Shown here: positions 9,633-21,445 of the stretch, one piece after another | Layout: each line of letters opens with the position of its first letter | Position numbering within the stretch: the first letter of the stretch is position 1 | Origin: Aptenodytes patagonicus | Lineage: Eukaryota > Chordata > Aves > Sphenisciformes > Spheniscidae | DNA length: 64,000 nucleotides | Assembly (NCBI RefSeq): GCF_965638725.1 | Contig: NC_134962.1 | Coordinates: 1,557,501 to 1,621,500, forward strand | Direction of reading: 5' to 3' | Made by a program: the position numbers and the translations under genes | The notes under the pieces: generated by a model | What the model was told of the DNA's origin: nothing | Database searches by the model: none | The model's input: the letters and a program-made list of their open reading frames with translations, nothing else

Positions 9633-12600
9633 GTAAGCCACGGCTCCGACCTGCGACGGGCTCTCCCGCTCCTGCCACCCTGCCGCGCTGTTGTGTTTTG
9701 GCTTCCCCCCCCCCCCCCCCTTCCTTTCCCCTCCATCCTCGTCTCTTCTCTCTGCTGCCCCTCCGCCGCACACCTCCTGTACGCGACATGATGCTGTCAC
9801 GCTGCGCACGTTTGAGTTTGACCTTTCTGTGAGATGACCTAGAGCGCGGCGATGGCAGAGGGGAGCGGAGGGGGTCCCGCAGGGCCCCCGCTCGGCTGCT
9901 CCTCTAGAAGCAAACTTGAAGGCAGACATTCCCCTTTCCAGCGAGACGAGGGAATTAGGCAGGGACATGAAGAGGCATGTTGTTCCCACCCATTTGCTAG
10001 CACCCCCTGCCAGCTACGTGAGAAGCAAATCTCTGCAAGCAGCCGAAATTCCCACTCGGAGGCTGCCTGGAGATGGGGAGGATGGCAGAGCAGGCAAGGG
10101 GAGGCTCTGGCGAGGGCAGCCTGCCTCCTCTGCTGGGAACTTGTTTTTCCTGCTACCCCCTGCTTTACCCCTGACGGTATGCAGTTCTTGCTGCTCTACC
10201 CAACTGTTGAGCACCAAAGCGGTGGGATTGCACCATCCTCCCAGGCACCTTGGGCCACCCGGCCCTGCTGCGAGCACCGGCCCCGGGTCACCTCGGGCTC
10301 CTGCTGCTGGCCCCCCGGGTGCCCCAGCCCTCCCCGGGGCTTGTGGCTCTGCCGATCCCTTATTAGAGCTTGGGGATGCAGCGTGAGAAGGGATGATCGG
10401 AGCCTGCGCTGCTCCCTGGCTGTTTCCCTTCCTTCACTAGCAGTGGGAAGTTTCTCGCCCCACCAGGAACGAAGCCCTGTGGTGGCTGCTGCTTTCAAGG
10501 ATGTTTCCTTTCTAGGATGTTTTGTTTCAGGGCTCTCCATTTCAGGTGATATTGCTAAAGAATCGCTCTCCTTCCTGCCCGGTGCTGTCTGCGCCTCCGG
10601 GGAGGGACGGGGCTTTTTGTGCAAACCTCCTGGGGCAATAGCAATGCGTGTTCAGGAGCATCTTGCTGCTGAGCTTTTTGCCCGGTCTATCCAAATTTCA
10701 CACCTTCCAGCCGGATCCCGCTACGAATAGCCCAGCCCAGGCTCCCACACGGGTGAAACATTGTCCTGTGTGTGGGGCTCTTCCAGGCCCACTGGAAATA
10801 TTTACTGTCGAAGCTTTACTTGAGCAGAGAGTTGAGCGCAAACTTGAGCAGAAAGCAAATGCTTTCAGCACAACACTCCTTGCTTTGAGTTGCCTGATCA
10901 CAACTGAGAAGTGTTGGCCCCAAGCTGAAAAATCCCGGTTGCTGAAAGCCAAGAAGGCTTTGGCGGTGAGCGCAGCTTCTTAGTGAACCGCTGCGATTTC
11001 CTGCCACAAAAGAATGGCTCGAGCAAAGCTCTTGAGTTTAATTAAACGTGGCCTTGGAAGTGAGAACCCAATTTCTCCAAGCCAGCCATAGGAAAAGAAC
11101 CATCCTGGGGCAGAAAGCCCTGGGTTGTGAGGTGGTTTGCGTCCCTGATTTCAGGTGTGAGCATGCAGATCTCTTTTTTTTTTTTTTTTTTTTTTTTCCA
11201 TGCGGTGGAGACCCTGCGGTGAACGCTCCTGGACCACGGCTCAAACTAAGCCTGAACTTCAGAAGAGCTGGCCCAGGCTGCCGCTGCGGGAGGGCGGCTG
11301 CTCCGACAGCGCTTCTGCAGAAGCCAAGGGGAAAAGGGAAGGTCCTGCAGGAGACCTTCCTGTACGGCAAAGAGGAGTGAGATGCTGGGAAGCCAAGTTG
11401 CAAAGCCCCATTGCAAAATCTGCACCATGCAGAACCCTTCCGTGCAGGCGTTTCTCGATGGCGGGTTTCGGCTGCGCTTCCCAGAGCCTCCTCTAAAGAG
11501 GAAATCTGTTTGGCTGTGGGGCTCCGGCTTTCAAGCTGAATTTCTGCTAATGCTGTAGGAGGGAAGCTTGCAAATGATGGCTGCGTGCGATCCGAGGCTT
11601 CCTCTGATGTCACGTATGTAAAATATAGCCTTTACTATAACTGTCCCCGAACCGCTCTGGGATCCACATAGCACTCGACAGCTACCCCCGGGTCTCTCTT
11701 CTTGTCTTCCCCTGAACTGCAGATTCCAGGCCCTTTTTATAGGCGGCACCTGTTAGTTTTCCCCACAGGCAGCCCCGCTGCAGGTGAAATTCCAGCAGGA
11801 TTATTTTGGGGCTTCTCTTGCCCATCAGCCCGTTCCTTCAGCAAGTGACCATGGGGCTCCGGATGCCGGTGACCAGCTGCACGTTGCTTCTGGAGCACGC
11901 AGCCCTCCCCTTGCCATCCCAGAGCTCCTTACCCGGCTCCTTCAGACGAGAAAAAAAAAATCTATTTTTATCAGGAAGCATCCAAGCAGCCATTCCTGAA
12001 TTAAACCCCGGCCTCTTGCAATCTGTTCGGTATCAAATACTTCAAAAGGTGGAATACAGAAAAAAAAAAGTGTCACCGAGACGGAAAACTTGCACTGCAG
12101 CGGGAGAGACGGGGATTATTTTGCTCTCAAATTAAACCGAGTAACGGGAGGGACGCTCTGCCAGACCAGGCGCAGCACGACACCTGTGCTCGTGCCTCTT
12201 CTCCAGGCTGGAAGTGCTCCGGGTCCACATTGCAAGGGTGCTCCCATCTACGTGGGAACTGTCAGGTGGTGATTTTCAGGGCTCTAAAACCCTTTGCTAA
12301 TTCTGGAGTGTAGGATAGAGCAGATTACAGGGGCAGAGCACCTAAACTCCCCTTGATCTTGGTGGTGAAAGGATTGCACTCTGACTCTAGGTGGCTTGAA
12401 ATCTAAGTCTAAGAAAATAGTGTCATCGGGTGGCACTGTGAATGTGCAGGTGAGAAGCAGGTTTGTGCTGAACCGGTGGTTGTAGTGACAAATCGTGGTG
12501 TGTCCTGTGTGTTTGCAGCATGAAGACCCCCCCGCATCCTGCTCCTGGTGCACAAGCACATCGTGAGTGTACGGGGCTCGCGCACGCTGCTGGCAAATAC

Positions 12601-15600
12601 CTGCTGGGAGGGGGCTCGGCTGGGCTCCTGGCCCTGCTGCTCCTCGGGGCGAGCACCCAGAAAGGGGAAGGAGGAGAGACATCTTCTGATGGGTGCAAGG
12701 AGAAGCTGCATTCAGGGGGAAGGGAGGAAAGGAGCTTCAGTGGAAACTTTGCATTTTCTAACTTGCATATTCTGGGTTTTTTTATCAACTTCCCCTTTGT
12801 GTTTTCCCATCGCAGGGGGGCTGGGGCATCGCTCTGCACGCCACTGCTGGAGTTTGCAGGTGTTTCTGAGCACACAGTGGGTCAGGTTGGTCCTGGAGTA
12901 GGGCTGTTGGGTGCAGGGTAGGCAGGTGGAGAAGTTGGGCGGTCTGACGGGGACTCGAGCTCCTTGGCTGGGAGGTGTGAGCAGGTCTTGTTAAGGCAGT
13001 GTGGTGTTAACATCACCATGTCGTGGCTGAAGCTCATGTATAATAGATCTCCTGCAAACCCTGAACGGGGAGACCTGAAGAGCACCGGCCAAGCAAAGCT
13101 GTGTGTGAAAGTCTCTAAAGTACCGTGGTGGCTCACAACAGAACATGTGGAAAAATACCCCAAAGCCACATTTTAGTCCTATCCGAGAGGCTAACTAGAG
13201 CCACGCAGTGTTTTCTGCAATGACCTGAGAAACTGGGAGCTGCCAGCAAAGCCTCCTGGCAGGCAGCACTGGCAGCAGCACGAAGCCCTTTGTTTCCTGG
13301 CTGCTCTTGGGGCCACTCTGGGAGCAGCAGCACCATCAGAAAAGTCCCGTGCGGCAGCGGCCCCGCTGCAGCAGCACCTCCGGCAGCCTGTCACTGGACA
13401 GCAGCGCACACCCTGCCTGCAAATCCCTCGGCGCAGGGAGCGGGCAGGGCGCTTGCACGCCGCTGCCTGGCGAGGAGGTGATGTGGGCTCAGCGGTGCGA
13501 GACGCGTACAGACCATCCGCAGCTCAGCTGCAAACATGGGCTCTCAGAGAGGCAGCCCTGCTGCCTGCAAAGGTAAATCCCCATGACCCCGGGAAGGCAG
13601 GAGCCTTGCGCCGAGGCTGCGGTGAGCTACAACCCAGCCATGCTCAGTTTAACTGCCCGGTGCTCTTGCAGATGTTGCTCTGACGCCCCATCACTGCAAC
13701 CAAGAGACATGCTTTGGGGTTGAGCAATGCCTGTGCTGCTCGCCCCGACCACGCTCTGGTGTTGGGGCCAGCTCCAGGACCCCAAAACAGGCGCTTCCCC
13801 CAGCTCTCTCCCCTCCAGCACGGTGCGTGCCTCGTGGGGAGATGGACAGATGGAGAGAGGGAGGATGAAGAGGAAGCGCCGGGCTTGCCGCAGGCTGGGC
13901 TGGGCTCGGATGTGCGGGGTGGTGCTGGCCCCTCTGAGCAGGGCAGCTCTCCCTGGCGCAGGGGACCCTCGAGGGGACGTGGGGGATCACCGCCCTGCAG
14001 AAGTCTCTTTTATGCAGGATTGCAGAGGGGAGCAGTGAGCAATGTGTTCATCATGGGGCGCAGAGCCCCTGTGGCGGGGAGGAGGCCTGGTGCTTGGCCC
14101 CCCGCTTCCCAAAGCCCTTGCTGTGTTGCAATGCCACGCGCTAACAAGTGGTGAGGCAACGCAGGCTCTGTTTGCCCAACTTGGTGGAGCGAGCACTTAG
14201 CGATGCGGCCACCCTGGGTGTGCAAAGGGGCCGGGGGTTCTGCGCGGTGGGTGGCTGGGGGTGCTGGTCCCTCTGCCCAGAGCAGCCTGGTCCCCCGCCT
14301 GTGTCACGTCCCCACGCGGGGGCTTGGTGAGAGGCGGATGATGCTTCTGTGCTTTCAAACTTCCTCTACACGTTTCTCAACCACCTCTTGCGAAAGGTCT
14401 GGGGGCAGCAGATGATGGAGAAGCTCAGGAGATGCCCCAGCAGCGGAGCCGGCTGTGCGTGCCCTGCGCCACTGCCGTCCTCTGCATGTGGGGTGCATCA
14501 GCCCCCACCGAGGGCAGGGGCCCTGCTCCAGGGCTGCTCCCTGGATTCGGGTGTCACCTGAGAAACATGGGCTCACCTTGCAGAAGCCCAGACCGCTGCT
14601 GCTCAGGCAGGAGACTGAGGCTCAGCCTGAATGACGCACTCGGATGCAAACAAACCAGGTTTCCGTCCTTTCGTGCTCATCTTCTGGGACAAACTTGTCT
14701 TGGTGTCGAGAGCAGCTACCGCGTTAGCCTTGACGTGGCTTTGAAGGGAAACACCAAGGGCTGAAGCTTTCAGCTGCAAGCATCAGCCTGCGCTGGGGAT
14801 GCAGCGGACTAATGCCCTGGGCAAAAAGCCTTTAACTTGAGGAATCTGGAGAAACTGTGCTCCTGGTAACTCTGATCATTGAGATCCAGTAATTGCGCAG
14901 GCAGTGAGAACATCTGTGGGTACATCAAATACTGCTGGAAGTCAGAAGGGATTAACAGCTGCCAAAAATCCTCTCCAGGCTCTGTGGGAGCCAGCCGTGG
15001 CCTGGAGGGGTCAGAGCAGCTTGTCCTACAGCGGGTCCTCCCGGGAGCGTCCAGTCAAGGATTTTGTCCCATCCTGGGGATGGCTGTGGCGGGGGGGCTG
15101 CGGGGGTACCAAGGGCAGTCTTGTTGCTGCCCTGGGTTTTTTTCTGGTGCGAAAGATGTGGGGTGCAGCTGCAGCCCTCCAGCCAGCAAGGCTCTGGTCC
15201 ACGTGCTCCCAGTGCTGCTCAGCTACAGCAGGAGTTATCTGCTCAAACACGATGGTTTCTGCGTGACCGTGACACCGGTTCTGCGTGCCACTTGCCCAGT
15301 CCGGGATTGCAGCGCTCAGCAGTACCTGGCCCCTGTTACCCGCAGGCGGGTTTAAGCGGTTCTCCCACCTCTCTCCCGCGTTGCTTAAAAATGTTCCTTT
15401 AAGAAATGACGTGTATTGAAATCTCATTCAATTCCGTCGCAATAACTACACTGGCATGGCAAGCGTTGCCAAAATTAACCCCTTAAGGAGCCGTGTAGGC
15501 TACGGGGTGGCTGTCTCTGCTGCTCCAGCTGTTTTTAGGGAGCGGGGAGCAGCGGCATCGCCGGTTCCCGCGGGGCTGAGCTGGCTAGCTCCTGGTGCAT

Positions 15601-18600
15601 CACGCCTGCACGGCAGCGAGCTCGGAACCCCTATCCCTGCTGGCTCTGGCTGCAGATCCACCCAAGGTGGATTTTGTTATTGCCTGCCTGCAGGAAGAGC
15701 GGAGACCCTGCGATTTTCCTGGAGACCTCGGGAGTTTCTCCCTGCCTGACCGTGCATGCGGGAAGGTGTGTTGGCACCCATGGGTGCGTAGGTGAGGGGG
15801 CACTTGGGACGGTGGCTTTCTGTTTGTGTGGTGAGGTGCAACACGGTTGGCTGGATTAGGGAACCTCTTTACTGAGATGCTTCAAAGGGGACTGCTCTCC
15901 TCTTTTGGTGAGAAGCAGGAATGGCGTCTGCCTGACTGGCACCAGCAATGCAGAAATGGGAGAGATTCAATGCAGGAAATGTGGTATCGCATCTGCAGCT
16001 GCGAGGGGAGCTTGCTTTTTGGAGTGCCTTGTATTTTGTGCCCTTGTTTTCTCCTGACTGACAAAGCCAAGCGGCCATGGGAGGCAGCACGGCGTGCTGG
16101 CAGGCGCAAGCAGCTGGGATTTGCTCAATGTTTTAGTTGTACAGAGCATGACGTTGCGGTCATCTAGCAAAGCTCTGACAGGCTCCACTGCTGAGACCTG
16201 CGGGCGGAGGTCTGTGCCCACTGCGATAACCGCAGCCTCTCCCCCGGGCTCCCCAGTACTGGCACTGCCCTGTTGCCCGTGGTCCCTGCTAACCAGAGCT
16301 GTGTGCTCAGCCGGTCCCGCGGCCGGGGGGGCAGGCGGGGAGCCGGGCCGGGTGTGTGGTGCCAGATGAGACTCAGTCTGGTTTTTTTCCCCAGGTGCGG
16401 GTGCCCAGGCGGGTCAGGGCTTTGAGCTGTGGCAGCCCCAGGACAAGGTGTTGGTGACAGCGGGGGAGACGCTCAACCTGACCTGCACCATGTCCGGAGG
16501 CGGTCTCCCTGGCGCCGTGAAGTGGCTGAAGGGCCTGGGCAGTGGGAACGAGACCGTCTACGAGCAGAAGGGCTCCTTCCCCCGTGTGACGAGGGCAGTG
16601 AGCGAGTCCGACACGGACTTCAGCATCCACATCAGGGATGTTCGCCCCGAGGATGCCGGCACCTATTACTGTGTGAAGTTCAGCAAATCGCTGCGTGGTG
16701 GTGACGAGGTGTTTCAGCGTGGAAATGGCACGGAGGTGTCCGTACGTGGTGAGTGGGGCTCCCGGTGGGAACCAGCCCTGCTGGGCGCAGCCCCCATCCC
16801 AGCCCGGTGGGCTCTGCTTGGGGCGAGCGGGGATGGGGAAGGGGCTTGGGGGCCGATCCCAGGAGAGGGTCCCGTGGGCCGTCCCCGGGTGTGTCCATGC
16901 CCCCACGGGAGACCCCGCTCCCTGCAGCCCCGGGGCTGGGCGCAGGTGGCAGAGCCCGGTCTGATGGCCCCACGCTTCTCCCCGCAGCCAAACCCACCCC
17001 TCCGGTTGTGTCTGGGCCTGGCCACAGAGTGGGGCCGGGGAAACAGGTGTCTGTCACCTGCACAGCCGGAGGGTTCTTTCCCGAAGACATCCATGTGAAA
17101 TGGCTCAAGAACAACGCCTTGATCTCGGCTCAGCAGCTCCAGATCACCCCTGGCCCGATGAAACTCTCCTACAACATGTCCAGCACTGTGATGATGATGC
17201 TGGGGAAGGATGATGTCCACTCGCAGCTCGTCTGCGAGGTGGAGCACGCCACGCTGACGGTCCCGCTGAGGGAGGTGTACCAGCTCAGCAAAGCCCTGCG
17301 AGGTGAGGGCTGGGGGGACGACACTGGAACTCGGGGTGTCCAGCTTCTGTGGGGCTGGGGGTCCTGGGGTGGGGACAGGGCACTCTGTGGGCAGCAGAGC
17401 TGGGGGACGCCAGGCACCAGGCGCTGCCTCTCTTCCCAGTTTCCCCCAGTGTCCGTGTGGTCGCTGACCCGCCGAGCCCCATTGAGGTGAACAAGACCGT
17501 GAACTTCACCTGCCATGTGAACGGGTTTTACCCGGGAGATGTGGCCGTCACCTGGCTGGAGAATGGGACGGAGATGAAGGTGGAGAACACCTCCCGGCTG
17601 GTGGAGACTCCCCAGGGCTTGTTCGAGCTGAGGAGCCTGGTGGAGGTCAAAGCGACAGAGGAGAAGAACGGGACCGTGTTCACCTGCCGAGTGGTGCATG
17701 ATGCCCAGAACCCCATCAGCGAGATGGCCGCCCTGCGGATCGCCGCCCCAGCCAGGGATGGACTGAGCGACTGGTCTCAGACAGATAACAGTGCGTGAGA
17801 GCTGCTGGGATGCGGTCCCTGCCAGGGAGGCTTTAGGATGTCACCCCCCTGAGAAAGCTCAAAGTCCCACCAGAATCTGGTTCAAGGACACAAAATCTCC
17901 ATATTGGGGGGCTAGGGGGGTATGATGCTGGCAGGTATCGAGCTGTCATCCTCGGTGCTTTGGCTGTCACCAGGCCAACCCCAGCTGTAAGGCTGCAGGG
18001 ACTCGGTTGGTACCAGCGTTTTCAGGCCTGTGGTGACCTTTTTCATTCATGTTTCAGACAATTTGCTCCTCATCTATATTGTGGTGGGAGTGGTCTGCAC
18101 TGTGCTGGCACTGCTGGTGACTGCAATTCTTTACCTCATCCGGGCAAAGCAGAGCAAGGGTAAGGAAACCAAGTGCACGGCAGGGAAGCAGCTGCTCCTG
18201 ACCCCCTTCTCCCTCTCCCTCGAGCATCAGGGCTTGGGCACTGAATTCACGGCTGTGCTGCTGCAGCTCCTGCCCAAAGGGGAGGACGGAGCAGAGCTGA
18301 CCGGGTTGTTTGCAGGCTGCAGGGAAAGCTCTGCCTGATTGCCGCTGCGTGCCAATGCCTGCCAGGAGCAGAGTCAAACGTGGTGGTTGTTCCTGGACCT
18401 AAAATGTCTGACACCCCCCTGCACCTCCTGCCCTCTGCCAGGAACGGTCCTGCAGTAAATGGAGTGAAACTCCAGAAAACTGCAGGCACTTGCCTCTGGA
18501 AAAAGACGTGTATCTGCTCTTGCAGCAGTCTCTGCATGTGGGCTCCTGTGCCCGGGGAAGCGGGGGGGGTTATGTTGTTTCCTGAACTATTTTTTTTTTC

Positions 18601-20119
18601 CTAAACTATTTCTCTTCTGGCAGGTAAAAGCTCGCCATCTGCTAGGTAAGTGCTGATCTCCTCTAGTCACCGAGTAACCTGTGGGCACTCTGAGCTGGAC
18701 ACCTCCAGCCTGCAAACGAGGTCCCTTGGGATCGGGACAGAGCTGGATCCCCAAAAGCTTGTTGTGAAACAGAAGGCAGGAGCCCAGGCTCTGCTGATCT
18801 CCCTGGTTGTGGTTCTGCCCCCACAGTGATCTTGTACCCAAACACTTGGCTTTTGGTGAGGCTGAACAAGCGGGTGGGAGCCAGGTCTCCAGCCTGCAGA
18901 GATGTAGCTGGACCAGCACGTGAGCAAACGCTCGCTTGGTGAGGACTCATCCTGCTCGGGGCTGCTGCGAGGACCTTGTTTTGCATCTGAATCCCCCACT
19001 GCTCCATCACTAGGGAGGAGGCAACAGGGCACTCGGTCGATCTGACTTGTTTTGTTCCCCCTTTCAGGTTACATGAGCCGGAGAAGAGCAGTGAGGCCAC
19101 TACCCAGGTGTGTCGCTTAACCCCGGGACCCGGGGAGGGGAGAGCACCAGACGTGGGAGTGGAGGGTGGTGGTTCCTCTGTGAAACATCTCGGTGTCTCC
19201 AGTGGAGGGTGGTGGTTCCCCTGTGAAACGTCTCAGTGTCTCCACGCTGTGGCTGGAGAGGGAAGAGAAGCTGCCCCAGGGACGGGGTAGCCACTTTCCA
19301 GCATCTCTTCTGCCTTCGCACTCTCTCCTCCTCCTCCTCCTCCTCCTCCTTCTCCTCCTCCCCCCAGGAAAGTCTGGGTTTGTGCTGCCTGGAGAACCAG
19401 CTGTGTGATAGCCAACCAGGCTATTTGTGGAGTTATTTTTGCACTTGGTGACACAGTTACGAGCAAAGTCGTGATCAGCAGCAATCTGTCCATCCCACCC
19501 AGCCTCTGCCAGCTCCCATGCGGGCGTCGCTGGGCAGGCTAGCCTCTGCCCATCCCTACCAGGATGGGGTGACGGGGCAGCTGCAGTGGTGGCTCTTGAA
19601 TCGCGGCGGTGGCTCTGAAGCCTGTCAGTGGCAGCGGTGGCTGGTGATTTGAAGGTGTAGCACAGGGTAAAGCATTGCTGCAGGATCGTCCCGGCCAACT
19701 GCTGGCATTGTTGCCCCTGTACAAGCAGAGACCGAGCTGTCCCGGGTCGAGCTGCAGCAGGATTGATTTCAGCGTGGGGCTTTGGTTTGGTGCGTGGGGT
19801 GGGCACCGGGGGGGGGGGTCCTCGCTCATCCTCCCAGAGGAGGAACTCTTGGTGTCTCACGCAGGAATCCGACCCCAACAACCTGACCTACGCGGACCTG
19901 AACTTCGACAGAGAGAGGAAGACCATCCGCCGGATGGTGGAGATGAGCCAGCAGTCAGAGTACGCCTGCATCCAGACCAGCCGGGCGCCTGCCGGCGACG
20001 ACAACCTCACCTATGCCGACCTGGACATGGTGCACCTCAGCAAGGCACCCAGGCGTCCGGCCCCATGCCCTGAGGAGGCCAGCTCCGAGTACGCCAGCGT
20101 CCAGATCCCGAGGAAGTGA
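9551..20119 (+). CDS. SIRPA: Signal regulatory protein alpha (SIRPA), spliced, 506 residues
   Basis: This is an inhibitory cell-surface receptor which, in mammals, binds CD47 on other cells and recruits SHP-1/SHP-2 to restrain phagocytosis by myeloid cells. Eight coding exons join in consistent phase: 9551-9632, 16395-16748, 16988-17302, 17440-17790, 18058-18159, 18624-18645, 19068-19107 and 19865-20119. The product is 506 residues, close to the human length of about 504. Order of parts: signal peptide (about 1-33), V-set Ig (to 145), two C1-set Ig domains (146-250 and 251-367), transmembrane helix (about 372-394) and a tail with four ITIM-type tyrosines, Y431, Y455, Y472 and Y498. The C-terminus ends QIPRK, much like human QVPRK. 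About nine N-glycosylation sequons lie in the ectodomain. All junctions are GT-AG and no break is seen. Four tail tyrosines and a TM segment without a basic residue identify the alpha type rather than the beta or gamma types. Confidence 0.95.
9633..16394 (+). other. SIRPA: SIRPA intron 1 (6.8 kb)
   Basis: The intron runs from GTAAGC to CCCCAG. It contains homopolymers (C16 at 9705-9720, T24 at 11174-11197) and several A-rich runs. I find no further Ig exon, RNA gene or transposon. It is the longest intron of the gene and the natural place for myeloid enhancers, but no site stands out enough to call. Confidence 0.7.
16395..16748 (+). CDS. SIRPA: SIRPA coding exon 2: V-set Ig domain
   Basis: The exon gives residues 28-145. 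It carries the first V-set cysteine in LNLTCTMSG, the core tryptophan in VKWLKG, the DAGTYYCVKF motif around the second cysteine, and a J-like end, GNGTEVSVR. In mammals this domain makes the CD47 contact through its loops. The loops differ from human, as expected for a fast-evolving interface. Confidence 0.95.
16988..17302 (+). CDS. SIRPA: SIRPA coding exon 3: first C1-set Ig domain
   Basis: The exon gives residues 146-250 and is phase 1 at both ends. It starts KPTPPVVSGPG, matching human KPSAPVVSGPA. It has the C1-set cysteines in VSVTCTAGGFFPEDI and LVCEVEHATL, and the VKWLKN tryptophan. Confidence 0.95.
17440..17790 (+). CDS. SIRPA: SIRPA coding exon 4: second C1-set Ig domain
   Basis: The exon gives residues 251-367. 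Cysteines lie in VNFTCHVNGFYPGDV and FTCRVVHDAQ, and the tryptophan in VTWLENGTE, resembling human LTWLENGN. It ends with a short membrane-proximal stalk. Two overlapping donors occur at 17791 and 17795. Only the first (GTGCGT) keeps phase 1 and joins the next exon in frame. Confidence 0.92.
18058..18159 (+). CDS. SIRPA: SIRPA coding exon 5: transmembrane segment
   Basis: The exon encodes a hydrophobic helix including IYIVVGVVCTVLALLV, nearly identical to human SIRPA, followed by the stop-transfer RAKQSK. No Lys or Arg lies within the helix, which argues against a DAP12-pairing SIRP-beta type. Confidence 0.93.
18624..18645 (+). CDS. SIRPA: SIRPA coding exon 6: 22-base micro-exon
   Basis: This tiny exon lies between CAG and GTAAGT. 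It encodes KSSPSA plus part of the codons at each end, changing phase from 1 to 2, and aligns with the human juxtamembrane segment around QGSTSST. Confidence 0.8.
19068..19107 (+). CDS. SIRPA: SIRPA coding exon 7: juxtamembrane tail
   Basis: The exon encodes LHEPEKSSEATTQ, aligning with human RLHEPEKNAREITQ. It restores phase 0 and ends CAG|GTGTGT. Confidence 0.9.
19159..19244. repeat. 43-bp head-to-tail tandem repeat, two copies
   Basis: Copy 1 (19159-19201) and copy 2 (19202-19244) differ at three of 43 positions. They lie in SIRPA intron 7, just after exon 7. Confidence 0.85.
19321..19375. repeat. (CTC/TCC)n pyrimidine triplet tract
   Basis: This is an uninterrupted polypyrimidine run, mainly CTC repeats, ending in CCCCCAG, within SIRPA intron 7. 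It resembles a splice acceptor, but the exon that would follow has no homology to SIRPA. Confidence 0.8.
19865..20119 (+). CDS. SIRPA: SIRPA coding exon 8: four-ITIM cytoplasmic tail
   Basis: The exon encodes NLTYADLNF, SEYACIQTS, NLTYADLDMVHL and SEYASVQIPRK, followed by TGA. Each tyrosine fits an ITIM pattern (S/I/V/L-x-Y-x-x-I/V/L): LTYADL at Y431, SEYACI at Y455, LTYADL at Y472 and SEYASV at Y498. Phosphorylated ITIM pairs bind the tandem SH2 domains of SHP-1 and SHP-2. Confidence 0.96.
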   Translation, partial: ESDPNNLTYADLNFDRERKTIRRMVEMSQQSEYACIQTSRAPAGDDNLTYADLDMVHLSKAPRRPAPCPEEASSEYASVQIPRK

Positions 20120-20774
20120 GCAGGGCTGCAACGGCTGCCGGGACCCCCTGCCCAGCGGGGAGCCCCCCTGCTCCTCCCCGGGAGGATTTTATTGGAAGCA
20201 CTGGGAGTGATGTGAAGATGCGCTGCGGTACCCGTGTTTTGGGGTAGAAATGCAGCCCGTGTTACTGTGGGGATCAGCTCCCATCCAGAGACCTGATTTT
20301 TGGAGGCAGCTTGGTCCCTGGGGCTGCTGGCTCCATCCCACGGGGGCTGCTCGGCCTCGGTGTGCCGGCTTTGCCCACACGTGGGTTAAGTCAGCAGAGC
20401 AGTGGCTCCTCAGGAAGCTCCAGCCGGGCTGAGGGGATGGGGACAGTGCCTCCACGCCAGCTCCCATGGGGATGCTGCTGCCCGGCCAGGCTTGCACGGC
20501 TTCCTATAGCCGCCCCAACCCTGCAGGGACTGGCCAGAGCCCCCGCGCTGCCTTCTGGGGGTCTCTGCCGCCAGCGCCTAGAAAACAAACTCTGGCTTTA
20601 AAGGAAGGACCTAAGTGTCTGCCTCTCTCTTCCCAAGTGTCCCTTCTGCGGGACCTTGGTCTCGCACCAAGGCCAATGAGGCTGGGAAGGCCGGCGAGCC
20701 AAGTCCCCCTGCTGCGGGCTTTCCCCTGTCCTGCCACCCAGGGAGGCTCCGGAACGGCTCCCTGGCACCGAGCA

Positions 20775-20822
20775 TCCTCCTCTTCTTCTTCCTCCTCTTC
20801 TTCTTCCTCCTCCTCCTCCTCC
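20775..20822. repeat. (TCC/TTC)n triplet tract in SIRPA 3' UTR
   Basis: This is a pure pyrimidine run of TCC and TTC triplets about 48 bases long. The minus strand reads as a Glu/Lys-rich frame, which is a compositional artefact. Confidence 0.8.
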
Positions 20823-21419
20823 ATACAGCCTTGCCCGGACCGGGACCCACCGGCGCTGCCCCAGGCTTGTACAAAGCGTGCAGCTCCACGCTGGCCGGGC
20901 TGCAGATGCCCCCGCCAGCCCGGCTCCCCCTGGGAGCTCCCTGCAGGTACCGTGTAACATGTTTTGACTGTTTGACATGTAACTGTTAATTTTAGAGCTA
21001 AAACCCAATGTTTTGTGTTGTACGTGGGTGTACTGCTGTGTACTTAACACTAGAATAAGATGTGCAAAATTAAGACCGAGGCCTCACTAAAGATCCCTAA
21101 ACCCCGTAGAGTTTAAAAGAGACTTACGCGACCCCCCCCCCCCCAGCTCTGCCGTGGGGGTCAGGCAGGCTCCTCCCAGCCCACCCATGAGGACAAGTGT
21201 CTTCCATGTGCCCCTTCCCTGGGACACCGTGTGGGTCCACCACCCTGTGTTGGCTCCTGCAGCACCTGGGTGGCCTTGCAGCAGCGGGCACGCATGGGGC
21301 TGGCCCCCCACAGCTGCTGGCGGGGGGTTGGGGGGGCCTGGTGATGCTTTGAGAATGATGTGACTGCTTGTACAGACTATATTTTTTTTTTTTCTTTTTT
21401 GCTTGCAAGATATTTTTAT

Positions 21420-21425
21420 AATAAA
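21420..21425 (+). terminator. SIRPA: SIRPA poly(A) signal AATAAA
   Basis: A canonical AATAAA is preceded by a T-rich stretch and followed within about 35 bases by the GT-rich CAGTGTGTCCCTGTG, the expected downstream element. Cleavage should fall near 21440. Confidence 0.75.
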
Positions 21426-21445
21426 AGTGAAAAGTCCTGTGCTGC

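Larger units (their letters stand above)
20120..21445 (+). other. SIRPA: SIRPA 3' UTR
   Basis: Noncoding sequence runs from the stop codon to the poly(A) signal at 21420. It contains a TTC/TCC triplet tract (20775-20822), an AT-rich stretch near 20950-21110 and a C13 run near 21132. Only one canonical signal is seen, so a single main 3' end is likely. Confidence 0.7.

Noticed and set aside
10648-10983. 111-codon frame in SIRPA intron 1 with two Cys-x-x-Cys-like spacings
   Set aside because: The composition is random-like, there is no acceptor in frame, and SIRPA phase does not allow it as an exon.
20504-20824. Minus-strand frame starting with a run of Glu
   Set aside because: The run is the complement of the TCC/TTC tract in the SIRPA 3' UTR.
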